Shown here: piece after piece, positions 36,957-46,086 of the stretch | Position numbering within the stretch: the first letter of the stretch is position 1 | How the letters are laid out: every line of letters starts with the position of its first letter | Assembly: GCA_010671905.1 (NCBI GenBank) | Contig: JAAHII010000001.1 | Span: 5,208,001 to 5,272,000 of the forward strand | From: Leptolyngbya sp. SIOISBB | Lineage (GTDB): Bacteria; Cyanobacteriota; Cyanobacteriia; Phormidesmidales; Phormidesmidaceae | Reading direction: 5' to 3' | Length of the DNA: 64,000 bases | The notes under the pieces: generated by a model | The model's database searches: none | Told to the model about the DNA's origin: nothing | What the model saw: only the letters and a program-made list of their open reading frames with translations | Program-made: the position numbers and the translations under genes

Positions 36957-36966
36957 CTCATACAAT
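36957..36966. repeat. Target-site duplication, left
   Basis: CTCATACAAT immediately before the IS4 left end, repeated exactly at 38452-38461. Confidence 0.9.
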
Positions 36967-38451
36967 CTGCCGCTTATACATAAGTTTCTTTTAAGCTAGG
37001 CAGCATGAATGAAGAGGTGTGACTACGATGACAGACAATCCAATTCTGTGTCGAAGAGCCCAGATCACAGGCAGCGTCTTTGGAGATGCGCGTCTGGAAA
37101 AAAGGGGGCGGCGCTCTATGAGGCCCTCTGTCAAGAGCAAAGCGTGAGTATCCAAAGCTTGGCGCAGAGCTGGCCCGAGCAAATGGGTTACTACCGGTTT
37201 TTTGCACAACGAGCAGGTGACGCTGGGCGAACTCCGTCAGAGTCTGTTGAGCCATTGTCAGTGCCAAATTCGGGGCCGTCAGGTGTTGGCTATCAGCGAT
37301 AGCAGCGAGATTAACCTGCGCGCTCATCGGGGACGAGTGCAAGCAGCGGAGTTGGGAGTGTTAAGCAACGACCGTGATGTCGGTTTCTTTTATCCATCCC
37401 ACCTTGATGTTAGATGCCAGTGATGGCTTTCCTTTCGGCATCAGCGATGTGCATCTGTGGAGTCGCCCCATCGGGCATGCGGATAAACACACTCGCAATT
37501 ACAAGCAACAAGCGATTGAAGAAAAAGAGTCCTTCAAGTGGTTACATGCCTCTGAATACAGTCAGCGATGTCTGGCGGCAGCGAGCCAAGTAACCTACAT
37601 CGGGGACCGTGAAGGGGATATCTACGAAGTCTGGGCGCGCGTTCCCAACACGACCACTCAGGCATTGTTTCGGGCCCGTCGGAATCGCAAAATTGCCGAG
37701 TCTCAGCAAACCCTGTACGCCTACTTGAGTGAGCAACCCTGCGCAGGCACCTATGCCTTTCAGGTAACAGCGGATACCCGCAAAAGCCGCGAGGCTCGCG
37801 AGGCTTGGATGGCGGTTCGGTTTGTGGCTGTGACGATTCAGCGGCCCGCCCGACTGCGGCACAGTAACTATCCACCCAGCCTCCAGTTGTCTGCGGTAGA
37901 GGCGCGGGAAATTCAACCGCCATCAGGCCAAAAGCCCATTCATTGGCGATTGCTCACCACCCATCCGATTCGGTCGTTAGAGACGGCCTTACAGGCTATT
38001 CGCTGGTACAGTTGGCGCTGGCAAATTGAGCAACTCTTCGCCATTCTCAAACAGCATGGCTTAGACCTGGAATCCACTCAGTTGGAGTCGGTGGCCGCCA
38101 TTAAACGCTTATGTCTTGTGAGCTTAGGGGCAGCGGTGCGCATCTTACAGCTACAAAGGGGGCCGCGACGACGCCTGCCGCCCTGCCGCGCTCGTCTTCG
38201 ACTCCAACCAGCAGCAATGTTTAGCCCAACTCAGTCCGCGCTTGAATGGCCGTACCCGCCAACAGCAGAATCCCTTTCCTCCTTACACGCTGGCTTGGGC
38301 TACCTGGCTCATTGCCCGATTGGGCAGATGGTCGGGATATACCAGTCAGCGACCACCCGGCATTGCGCTCTTATCCAGAGGGCTCAAACACTTCGATAGC
38401 CTCTTTGAAGGCTGGTTAATGGCCCAAGGATAAGATGTGTATAAGCGGCAG
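36967..38451 (+). mobile_element. IS4-family insertion sequence, 1485 bp
   Basis: Terminal inverted repeats CTGCCGCTTATACA (left, from 36967) and TGTATAAGCGGCAG (right, to 38451), bounded by perfect 10-bp direct repeats. A 10-bp duplication fits the IS4 family. It carries one transposase gene that is frameshifted. The intact ends and target duplication imply a fairly recent insertion in the region between the GMC gene and the gene at 38513. Confidence 0.92.
37028..38433 (+). pseudogene. IS4-family transposase, four frameshifts
   Basis: Translation begins at ATG 37028 (MTDNPILCRRAQITGSVFGDARL). The frame shifts at about 37097 (a G-run one short, after LEKRG), about 37200 (one extra base near TTTTTTG), about 37390 (one extra T, TTCTTTTAT) and about 38160 (one extra C after AGGGGG). 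Across these the DDE core is readable: ISDSSEINLRAHRG (first Asp), YIGDREGDIYEVW (second Asp) and YSWRWQIEQLFAILK, the Y-(2)-R-(3)-E-(6)-K signature. As read it encodes no active transposase. Confidence 0.88.
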
Positions 38452-38461
38452 CTCATACAAT
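38452..38461. repeat. Target-site duplication, right
   Basis: CTCATACAAT immediately after the IS4 right end, the partner of 36957-36966. Confidence 0.9.
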
Positions 38462-38512
38462 CGAGGGTAACGGATTTTTCACCTCACTAGATTTAGCCAC
38501 ATTGCATTGATC

Positions 38513-39721
38513 ATGAGAAGAGCGTTATTAATAATCTTGCTGGTTGTACTAGGGCTGCTCTCTACTTCGGTATGGAGATTGGTTAGCAACCATAAAATAG
38601 CTAAACCAGCTTCGCAAGAGTCAGAAATTCAAGCAGTTGACAACGGTCTCAGTCCCAGCTTGTCTGATAGCGAACTAGATACTTTTGACCAAGAAGACTT
38701 TCAGTTACAGCAAGTCTTAGCGGCCAAGGTTATCAATGATATCAATCAAGGCATTAGTACAGATTCTTTTAATACTGGGAATGCTCGGTATGATGGCGAG
38801 TGGGCACTAGGAAGTTATCAAATGGCCGCTTTAGGCTTAGGGCAATTTATTCAAGCTTACCCTGAGTTCCGAGATGAGTACTTACCAGTTATCCAACGGT
38901 GTGCTGAAAGAATAACTTCTGAGGAAATTAACGCTTTTGGAACTGCAGCATGGGGCGAGGAAGGTATTAATTCTCTAAGCTCAGAGAATGGTCATGCTTA
39001 TCTTGGCTACGTTAATCTGGCATTATCTATGCTTCGACTGCACGAAAAAGATAATAATTTTGCGGAGATCAATGATCAGCTAACTGAAACATTTGTACGT
39101 AGATTAAAGTCATCAAATCAAAGTATTTTCGAGACTTATCCTAACGAAACTTATCCTGCTGATCTGGCTGCTGTCATTGCTTCCATTGGGCTGTATGAGC
39201 AGGCAACAGGGCTGAACTACGAAGACTTCTTAGCTGGCCTCATATTTCAGTTTCAACAAAATTTTGTTGATCCCCAAACAGGTTTAGTATTTCAAGCCGT
39301 AGATGCTTCCTCAGGTAATCCTGTAGATGCACCGAGAGCGAGTGGAACCGCTTTAAGCGCGTATTTTATGTCCTTTGTCAGCTCTGAGTTATCTAAAACC
39401 CTCTTCTTAAATGTTGCAAAAAACCAAAAGGTACAAGTCTCCGGCTTTACAGGCATCAGAGAATATCCTGAAGGTCAGACAGGAGAGGGGGATATCGACT
39501 CAGGTACTCTTGTCTCGGGGGTCTCACCTTCTGCAACTGCTTTTACCATCGGGGGCGCACGTCTTTTTGGTGAACGAGAATTATCTCAAGAGCTCTATAA
39601 AACAATCAATTTCTTTGGAAAATCCCCGATGGGAGAAATGAATGGGATTTCATTGTTAGAAAGCCCTCTCGGGAATGCAATTTTACTGGCGATGCTGACA
39701 GCGAATCACATAGAAAACTAA
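38513..39721 (+). CDS. Secreted or membrane-anchored all-helical protein of unknown family
   Basis: About 402 residues from ATG 38513 (TTG 38507 also in frame). An N-terminal hydrophobic segment (RRALLIILLVVLGLLSTSVW) is a signal or anchor. The rest has repeated helix-pair patterns (GEWALGSYQMAALGLGQFIQ; NGHAYLGYVNLALSMLRL; TYPADLAAVIASIGLYEQATG) resembling an alpha/alpha toroid as in glycan- or terpene-acting enzymes. No catalytic motif can be assigned. The gene is visibly more A/T-rich than its neighbours and has no HIP1 octamer in 1.2 kb. It sits directly after the IS4 element, so acquisition by transfer is possible. Confidence 0.8.
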   Translation: MRRALLIILLVVLGLLSTSVWRLVSNHKIAKPASQESEIQAVDNGLSPSLSDSELDTFDQEDFQLQQVLAAKVINDINQGISTDSFNTGNARYDGEWALGSYQMAALGLGQFIQAYPEFRDEYLPVIQRCAERITSEEINAFGTAAWGEEGINSLSSENGHAYLGYVNLALSMLRLHEKDNNFAEINDQLTETFVRRLKSSNQSIFETYPNETYPADLAAVIASIGLYEQATGLNYEDFLAGLIFQFQQNFVDPQTGLVFQAVDASSGNPVDAPRASGTALSAYFMSFVSSELSKTLFLNVAKNQKVQVSGFTGIREYPEGQTGEGDIDSGTLVSGVSPSATAFTIGGARLFGERELSQELYKTINFFGKSPMGEMNGISLLESPLGNAILLAMLTANHIEN

Positions 39722-40144
39722 TGGGGTGCGATCGCTCATCGCAGTCGTTTCAAGTAAAATGCCAAGTTCTAGACGTCATACGGTCTGCAGGTTTAACAAA
39801 TCACTTGACCAGAACGCTACCAATTGATTAGCTGAGATCCTAAGACGATTAGTCTCCAGCTATAGCACCAATTGATTCATGCAGACAAAACGGGCAAGAT
39901 GCCCGTGCAAACAACAAGACAATGACTATAAAGCTCTTCACGGTTCAGGCAGGATTGCTATAGCTTAGCTGTGAGCTGGCTCGGTACCCAAACATTACAC
40001 TTAACCTTCGGCAACTACTTGCATCATCTGAAATTATCCGGCTCGTTATGAGTCAATAGAGTGGGACAATCCAAAGCGATCGCAGTCATCATCAAAAATG
40101 CCGTGGCTAACTTGGGTGATTAATCACTCTGTCAGCAACACGAT
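39722..40144. other. Intergenic region with a MITE-like element
   Basis: No gene is seen. The only structure is the 104-bp element described separately at 39860-39963. Confidence 0.6.
39860..39963. mobile_element. 104-bp element with CTATAGCA ends
   Basis: Perfect 8-bp terminal inverted repeats CTATAGCA / TGCTATAG enclose noncoding DNA with a central hairpin ACGGGC-AAGAT-GCCCGT. The ends match those of the 105-bp family (TATAGCA / TGCTATA) but the interior is different, so it may be another internal sequence mobilised by the same ends. Confidence 0.65.
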
Positions 40145-40588
40145 TTAGCCCCCTTCAAAGGATAGGTCGAGACATAAAGTCTGCCCTATCTTTTGAAGGT
40201 ATGACAACTGCTTTTCTGCTGATCGAAACGCTTGCACATGCACCTCCATGATTTGAATGATCTGAGCATAGCCAGGCAGTTTTTGTGCTTGAAAGTAATC
40301 CACGCTGGCGGTCTGGTCTCCCCACCGAATCTGCACCCAGCTGGCACCCGGCGAGATGAGCGGCTGCGATCCGGATGCCGCTTGAGCGTCAGCCAGAGCG
40401 GCTTTGAGCGTTTCTAACAGTTGCGGATCAACGTTGGTTTGCTGCTGCCAAATCTGACCGCGCTGCTGACGCTGATAGATCAATTTACCCACTGGAGTCA
40501 AGCTCAGGGTTTCACACCCAAAGGGATCATCAGGCGCATATTCGTTGCCGATTTGATAAACAAACAGTGCCTGATCCGTTGGATACAT
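40145..40588 (-). CDS. Hypothetical protein, 147 residues
   Basis: Soluble, no signal peptide or membrane segment. ALFVYQIGNEYAPDDPFGCETLSLTPVGKL and ASWVQIRWGDQTASVDYFQAQKLPGYAQIIQIMEV suggest a mixed alpha/beta fold of its own. No family is recognised. The codon use and sensible composition support a real gene. It stands alone between noncoding stretches. Confidence 0.65.
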   Translation of the reverse strand: MYPTDQALFVYQIGNEYAPDDPFGCETLSLTPVGKLIYQRQQRGQIWQQQTNVDPQLLETLKAALADAQAASGSQPLISPGASWVQIRWGDQTASVDYFQAQKLPGYAQIIQIMEVHVQAFRSAEKQLSYLQKIGQTLCLDLSFEGG

Positions 40589-40956
40589 CAGCGATCGCAG
40601 GTTGAAAGACAGAAAAAGGTATTTTATCGGATACCCTGAAACGCTTACCGTGTAAGCATTTTACCATTTTGGAGATGTTCAATTCTTAACCGCTGAAAAG
40701 CAGACTCACATTGAAGCAGAGCTTCCGGCATAAACACCAGTAACGCTGACCTTTCAGTCCGATCTGTCGACCGCGATCGCGCTTAGAAAACCCAACCAGC
40801 GTTCATAAAGACAAGCAAATTGATGCAGAATGCAGCGAACCCAAGATGACTCCATTCCAGCCCCTATTGCTGAAAGCCTTATGGGACACGCCTTTGAAAA
40901 TCGTGCAGTTTGGTGAGAGGACCTGCGAAATGTCGGTTAGATTGTCTAACCAGTCA
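40589..40956. other. Intergenic region, no gene
   Basis: About 370 bases between two minus-strand genes. No RNA fold, repeat or convincing reading frame was found. Confidence 0.5.
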
Positions 40957-42381
40957 TTAATCTGGCCAGTTTGTGTCTTCATCGTCGGGCCAGTTCGTGT
41001 CGTCTGGGGATGGCAAAGATTTATCTGGCTGCTCCTGAGGGATATCGCTAATGCTCATATCATTATCCTGCTGCGGCCAATTCGTTTCTGTATCCGGCCA
41101 GTTGACATCAGCAATGGAGGAGGCACTAGGTTCAGGTTGTGCCGTATTCCCGGATGAGGCGGCCGATTCCATCTGCTCATCCTTTTGAGCTGGAGACACC
41201 TCACCCCCGTCAACCCAGTTAACATCATCATTGGTCACCGATTGACGGCGGTCAGATGAGCTAGTGACTTTGGTGGTCGTCGAGGTGGCTGGCGATCGCG
41301 GAATCGAAGGTGGTCGGGGGGGAATATCAATCACTGCTCGTTGCGATTTTGACGGGCGCTTTTCTGCCGGTGATGAAGCCGATGAGGGCGCTGCCGAATC
41401 TCTCGAAATTGAAGGCGGCCGAGGCGGAATCTCGATCACGCTCCGCTGCGGTTTGGATTGACTTCGCCCACTGATCGCCGCTGCCAGTTTACCGAAGGCA
41501 CCCGTGATCGGGTTGGTTTTGGGAGGCGGCTGCTGACTCTGACTAGATACGGGTTGTGTCTGGGCTGGACTCGGTGCGGTGACAGATGGTTGCGGCGAAG
41601 CAGGCTCGGTCTCTTGGGGCTGACTGGTTGGTGGTCGCAAGGACTGAGCTGGGGACGGCGTAGCTTCTTTACTCGTTAAGTTAGTTAGTCTTTCAGGCAC
41701 ATCGAATATTTCTGCCTCAGCCGGTTGAGCCTCGTCAACTTTGGTGTCATCAGTGGTGAGAGGAGCTGCTTCAGCTGACACCGTGTCAGCCATCGTTTCG
41801 GTGGGAGCAGTTTCAGTCGATTCCAGGTCTGGTAACTGGCGACTAGCCACAGTGGCAAATTCAGAGGGCACTGCTTGCCCATTCCCTGTAGCCGTCTCAA
41901 ATTCATAGGCGGGCGATCGCTTCAAGGGGGGGACTTCGGCTGGTGCTTCAGCATCCGATGAAGTCGCAGTGCGATCGCGCCAATTTGCCACAGCTAGACT
42001 GATTTGCTGCCCAGCCGCCTGCAAACGACGCGTCACCTCATTAAACCGTAGGTATTTGTGAAGTTGCTGTTGCAGCCCCTGTACCAGGCTTTGCAAGTCT
42101 TCCCAGGAAACGGGGGTTTGCACAAGTTCTGGGGTCAGGCTGCGCCGCAGTTCCAGTGTGTGCCATCCCAGTCCCCCCAATAGGATCACACTCACCAACT
42201 GACCCAGCAGCACCGCCCCAGTCAGGCGCCCGGCACAAAACCACAGCACGACCGCATAAAACATGCCTAAGCCACTCCAGAAGAAATCCTGGCGGCGGTG
42301 CATCTCAGGCACAAAAAAAGCCGCCATATAAAAACTGAAGCTGCCAATGGCGACGGCGATGGCAAGGATATAAGCCAGCAT
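40957..42381 (-). CDS. Ycf66-family protein with long repetitive C-terminal tail
   Basis: About 474 residues from the ATG at 42381 (GGAGA upstream); an in-frame codon at 42447 would add 22 residues. The N-terminal 75 residues (LAYILAIAVAIGSFSFYMAAFF; then HRRQDFFWSGLGMFYAVVLWF; GRLTGAVLLGQLVSVILLGG) are three membrane helices of the Ycf66 family, a protein shared by cyanobacteria and some plastids with no settled function. After a short coiled coil comes a 300-residue Pro/Ser/Thr/Gln-rich region with two near-identical blocks (RSVIEIPPRPPSI and RAVIDIPPRPPSI). The acidic tail repeats NWPD or NWP four times. Confidence 0.82.
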   Translation of the reverse strand: MLAYILAIAVAIGSFSFYMAAFFVPEMHRRQDFFWSGLGMFYAVVLWFCAGRLTGAVLLGQLVSVILLGGLGWHTLELRRSLTPELVQTPVSWEDLQSLVQGLQQQLHKYLRFNEVTRRLQAAGQQISLAVANWRDRTATSSDAEAPAEVPPLKRSPAYEFETATGNGQAVPSEFATVASRQLPDLESTETAPTETMADTVSAEAAPLTTDDTKVDEAQPAEAEIFDVPERLTNLTSKEATPSPAQSLRPPTSQPQETEPASPQPSVTAPSPAQTQPVSSQSQQPPPKTNPITGAFGKLAAAISGRSQSKPQRSVIEIPPRPPSISRDSAAPSSASSPAEKRPSKSQRAVIDIPPRPPSIPRSPATSTTTKVTSSSDRRQSVTNDDVNWVDGGEVSPAQKDEQMESAASSGNTAQPEPSASSIADVNWPDTETNWPQQDNDMSISDIPQEQPDKSLPSPDDTNWPDDEDTNWPD

Positions 42382-42817
42382 GGACGCGATCGTCTCCAAT
42401 CGAATCGGGTTCTCCGTTTGCCCTTTCAATTTACAGCGGTTTTGCAAAAGTCATCGTTACCAGATCACAGCGTCGTGGCAAGTGTAGCAAAACAGCCTTA
42501 ATGCATATCATCTGTAATTTCTAGCGGTGTATATAGTTCGAGCCTTCGCAAACACTAACCATCAGAGCGTTGTTGTCCCACTTCGCTGCATTAACACAGG
42601 CACCCAAGCACCCAATCCATCATGCTGTGGACTTGAGTGTGATCCAGGCATTGATAATCGTCAAAATTACCGTTTTATAGACATAAAAAAGCGGCCATCT
42701 TTGAGGGAAGAACTCGTGACTAATGCCCAGAGTGACTGGCCTAGTCGCAAACTGTTCTGCCAAGGTTGCTGATGACCGCGAGATCGCGTCAAATTTTTAA
42801 ACAGGTGCTAACAATCC
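42382..42817. other. Intergenic region, no gene
   Basis: Upstream of the Ycf66 gene. No RNA or repeat recognised. Confidence 0.5.
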
Positions 42818-43012
42818 TTAGACAACGTCCGTTTGCTCACCGTCACTGCCGCGCAAATCATCTGGATCAACGTAATGACAACTCGCTTCGTCAATACAGA
42901 TCAAGGCCCAACCAGACTGCTCAATCCCGACCAACTCATAAGCCGCTTCTTGGACAAAGAAGCCCTTGTGGTTACGAGTCTCTGGCTTAACTTTCACAGT
43001 GCGTGCAACCAT
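42818..43012 (-). CDS. Small conserved-looking protein, 64 residues
   Basis: MVARTVKVKPETRNHKGFFV then YELVGIEQSGWALICIDEASCHYVDPDDLR reads like a compact beta-rich soluble protein. GGAG and AGGA precede the ATG at 43012. The composition and start support a real gene; no family name can be given. Confidence 0.55.
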   Translation of the reverse strand: MVARTVKVKPETRNHKGFFVQEAAYELVGIEQSGWALICIDEASCHYVDPDDLRGSDGEQTDVV

Positions 43013-43331
43013 CTGGATCCTGCTCCGTAATTTAACGTGACTGAATAAAACTCAAGTAAACCTTATCGGTTCATTGAGTAAACCTTATCATTCAGTTCCT
43101 GAGGATGCCGTTAAGTTATTTGTCCATTCTTCCTGATCCCTGTTGGCTTCTACAACGGTTCTCTCCAATTCAGAAAGTATTGGCAGAATCAGATTTTTCA
43201 GCTCTCCAGTAACAGTTGGGAGTGGTGACATGCGTAACGTTATTGCAATAAATAATCGTCAAATTCATTTACAGAATCCCTTCCTGGACATGAAGACACT
43301 GCCCCACCAAAAGCGCTCACAAGGCTAAAAG
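43013..43331. other. Intergenic region, no gene
   Basis: About 320 bases. It contains a short near-repeat GTAAACCTTATCGGTTCATTGA / GTAAACCTTATCATTCAGTT (43055-43101). No gene seen. Confidence 0.5.
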
Positions 43332-43754
43332 TTAGGCTTCAAACAGCCATTTCTGAACTCTTTGGAGATTTTTCCAGTCAGGCTTACGGCTTAATCCTTC
43401 TTCAAGATTCTTCTGGACTTCCTCTTTTAGATCAGAAGACAGCATCATGATCTGGATCGCTTCATCGATATGGTCACGCACGCCCTTTTTTTGGGTCTCT
43501 AACATGGCTAAGGCCAAGTTGACGCGACCTTGGGGATCTTGGGGGGTCAACTTAACTGCTTTTTGAGCAGATTTGAGCGCTGAGTTGGGTTTGTCTTCGA
43601 GCAAATAGAGCCAAGCCAAACAGGTCAAGGCGGTACTGCTCTTAGGAGCGCGATCGCACACTTCCTTAAAGACCGGAATCAATTCACTCGCACTGGTGCC
43701 CGCTTTATATTGCTCAATGCCTTGCTCAAAGAGCGATTCAGCACTTTCTGTCAT
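43332..43754 (-). CDS. Small TPR protein
   Basis: 140 residues made almost wholly of TPR-like helix pairs (ALTCLAWLYLLEDKPNSALKSAQKAVKLTPQDPQG, then RVNLALAMLETQKK). The C-terminus ends in WKNLQRVQKWLF. It is a protein-interaction module without an enzyme domain. It follows the iscA-like gene on the same strand by 112 bases with a hairpin between, so they may share a transcript. Confidence 0.85.
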   Translation of the reverse strand: MTESAESLFEQGIEQYKAGTSASELIPVFKEVCDRAPKSSTALTCLAWLYLLEDKPNSALKSAQKAVKLTPQDPQGRVNLALAMLETQKKGVRDHIDEAIQIMMLSSDLKEEVQKNLEEGLSRKPDWKNLQRVQKWLFEA

Positions 43755-43789
43755 GGCTCAGGGTTTCCAAAATCACCGTCATAAAGCGT

Positions 43790-43827
43790 ACAGCAGGTTT
43801 AGCCCCGAAGGAAGCCAAACCTGCTGT
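43790..43827 (-). terminator. Hairpin between the iscA-like gene and the TPR gene
   Basis: Perfect 11-bp arms ACAGCAGGTTT / AAACCTGCTGT with a 16-base loop. No T-run follows on the minus strand, so it may be an mRNA-stabilising or attenuating structure rather than a full terminator. Confidence 0.55.
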
Positions 43828-43866
43828 CAACTAAAAGATTACGTTGGTTGCCCGTAGGCAGCTGAT

Positions 43867-44226
43867 CTAAGTCCCAAACGACGTACCGCAACCACAGGTC
43901 TGCGCCGCATTGGGGTTGGTAAATTGAAAACCACCACCAATCAGGGCATTGCTGTAATCCAAAAGGAGGCCATAGAGGTAGATGAGGCTCTTGCGATCGC
44001 ACACCACCTGGAAGCCGTCGTAGTCGTAAACTTCATCATGCTCATTGATGTTGGAAGGATCTTCAAAATCCATCATGTAAGACATCCCAGAGCATCCCCC
44101 TTGGCGCACGCCAACTCGGAGGCACAGCGCCTTGCCGTTCTGCTGTTCTTGAAGCAGTTTCACGTGCTGCAATGCACTTTCAGACATCAAAATGCCCTTC
44201 TCTTGTTGTGCCGTTTGTGTAGTCAT
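43867..44226 (-). CDS. IscA/SufA-type iron-sulfur assembly protein
   Basis: 119 residues. [16 protein letters not shown] carries Cys45 and the C-terminus CGCGTSF carries Cys111 and Cys113, the three conserved cysteines that hold iron or a cluster. A-type carriers deliver Fe-S clusters to target enzymes in the cytosol. The start at ATG 44226 gives a short polar N-terminus; an internal ATG (GILMSES) is also possible. Confidence 0.93.
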   Translation of the reverse strand: MTTQTAQQEKGILMSESALQHVKLLQEQQNGKALCLRVGVRQGGCSGMSYMMDFEDPSNINEHDEVYDYDGFQVVCDRKSLIYLYGLLLDYSNALIGGGFQFTNPNAAQTCGCGTSFGT

Positions 44227-44604
44227 ACGTTGGGTGTCTGTGTAAACGCTTAATTTGGACTTTGCTGATAGACCAAAATAGTGTGGCTACCAGTCATCAA
44301 TATTTGCCCTTAGTTTAGCTCAAGTCAATTCCCGGCGGCTCAAAAGGTAACGACGAGAAAACTTGTCGGCAGCTTTGAGAATTTCGCTGCAGAATTCGCA
44401 AAGCTGTTGCCCAACATGCCGTTCACGTAATCCGGGGCATTCGATAGTGTCCGTTAAGTGTTTTTCTAATTCGCAAGATTGAAGATTTCAATCAACTAGA
44501 TTTGCCAGTAGTTTTCTGTGCCCTTCTAGACAGCCAGTACTGATTTTGGGAGATTAGCCTTGCCTCTAAAGATGAGGTAAGAAATCAGGCGATCGCTGGA
44601 TTCT
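44227..44604. other. Intergenic region, no gene
   Basis: About 380 bases upstream of the iscA-like gene and downstream of the BrkB gene. No structure recognised. Confidence 0.5.
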
Positions 44605-45615
44605 TCATTTCTCTGAGTTGATACGCAGTCGCTTTGGATTGGGAAATACGCCACTCCGGCTCCCAAACAAATGGGTATATACGTACGTCAATTCACAACC
44701 CAAAAAGAAGACTTGGCAGCTCAAAAAGATCCACAACAGCAAAATCATGACGCTACCCACAGCTCCGTAAGCCAGGAACTGTTCGCCGAAGCGAATAATA
44801 CTGTTGCTAGCTAGATGTTGGAGCAGCATAAACAAACCTGACGTAGCTAAGCCACCCCAAAATACATCGCCCCAGCAAATGCGCGTGTTAGGCAATACGC
44901 GAAACAGCAACATGATAATGATGGAAATACCGAGGTAAGAGGTGCCAGTTTGTAAAGCCTTGAGCACTAGCAGGTCATCAATTTGAAAGAGACCAACGGC
45001 ATTTTCTAGATCTTGAACGACTTCAATAATGATTTCGATGACAATGTTGGCAACCAGAGACATGAAAATCAGCGCTGAGGTGCTAAAAACCAGCATGAAG
45101 GCCAAAAACCGATTTCGCATGAAGGTTTTGGCCGCAGACTTGACACCTGTTTGATGCTTTTTTTCCAGGTCCACCTGCCAGATTTTATTCATCGATCGCG
45201 TTAAGGCCCCAAAGACGCCGCTAGCGGTAAAGCACAAAATCAGGAAGCTGATAATTCCCGCTTCGAGGCTATTGCGATTAAGTTGGCTGAGGGTATTGTC
45301 GACCAGCGAGTAGGCTTCGGGGGGGAGACTGTTACGCGCAAAGAGCAAGATTTGTTCGGCGGCACCACTCTCTGGCCCAATAAACGCACCGACAATACTC
45401 AACACAATGAGCACAGTCGGAAATAGCGAAAACAGCGCATAGTACGATAGCGCTGCCCCCATCTCTAGACAATCGTCACGTTGCCATTTGAGGGCGGTCT
45501 GAATAACGAGCACCACGGGTCTTGAGCGCAGAAGCTGTATACCGGGTACCTTGTGCAAACTTTTTAACACCAGCTCAAAACGTCTGAGAGATTTACTGGT
45601 CTTGATAATACCCAT
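44605..45615 (-). CDS. YihY/BrkB-family membrane protein
   Basis: 336 residues. RDDCLEMGAALSYYALFSLFPTVLIVLSIVG is the family signature, followed by further membrane helices (about six in all), a long loop and VFWGGLATSGLFMLLQHLASN. The family was once named ribonuclease BN in error; members are inner-membrane proteins of unknown transport or export role. Length and motifs are complete. Monocistronic. Confidence 0.92.
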   Translation of the reverse strand: MGIIKTSKSLRRFELVLKSLHKVPGIQLLRSRPVVLVIQTALKWQRDDCLEMGAALSYYALFSLFPTVLIVLSIVGAFIGPESGAAEQILLFARNSLPPEAYSLVDNTLSQLNRNSLEAGIISFLILCFTASGVFGALTRSMNKIWQVDLEKKHQTGVKSAAKTFMRNRFLAFMLVFSTSALIFMSLVANIVIEIIIEVVQDLENAVGLFQIDDLLVLKALQTGTSYLGISIIIMLLFRVLPNTRICWGDVFWGGLATSGLFMLLQHLASNSIIRFGEQFLAYGAVGSVMILLLWIFLSCQVFFLGCELTYVYTHLFGSRSGVFPNPKRLRINSEK

Positions 45616-46086
45616 ACTCTCCTATCTTTCTCTTGAGACCGGTCCTCATCAGGATTTCTGTCATTTTAGACACAGAATTTTGAAAGTTCAATTAGCCGAT
45701 CCGACAGTCCCATCTGGTTGGAGCAGGCCATCTATTCCTTGGGCGCGTCATCGATTCTAAGCCCAGAAACCTTTGAAGCTAAGAATTACCGCGACCGCAT
45801 TCACTCAACAGGTTAGGGGCTGTCGTTCTGTGGCTGAAAGGATTTGCTCTCTAAAATGGTGACAAGCCCTAGTAAATATAGATCTTGCCGCCCTTCAATA
45901 TTATTGCCACAGGGATGACGTACACGGCCTCAGGAAAACTAATTAAAGTCATACCGACCCATGGGCATACGCTTGATTTAGCGGATAACGCACGGTCAAT
46001 CCACCATATTTAGGTTAACTTTGGTGAAATCCGTGTTTCTTGCGCTAATCTTTGCGTTATTACAGTGACGCATTCCCAGGACTATA
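45616..46086. other. Intergenic region with a dispersed repeat
   Basis: Between divergent genes. It contains the second 57/58-bp element (45814-45871). No gene is seen. Confidence 0.6.
45814..45871 (+). mobile_element. 58-bp MITE-like repeat, copy 2
   Basis: Starts TAGGGGCTGTCGTTCTGTGGCTG and ends GACAAGCCCTA, imperfect inverted ends. It matches 30599-30655 in the left half and the core GGCTGAAAGGATTTG, while the right interior differs. Confidence 0.65.

Noticed and set aside
36997-38433. Reading the IS4 region as several small genes
   Set aside because: The fragments are consecutive parts of one transposase in shifted frames, shown by the DDE motifs and common IS boundaries.
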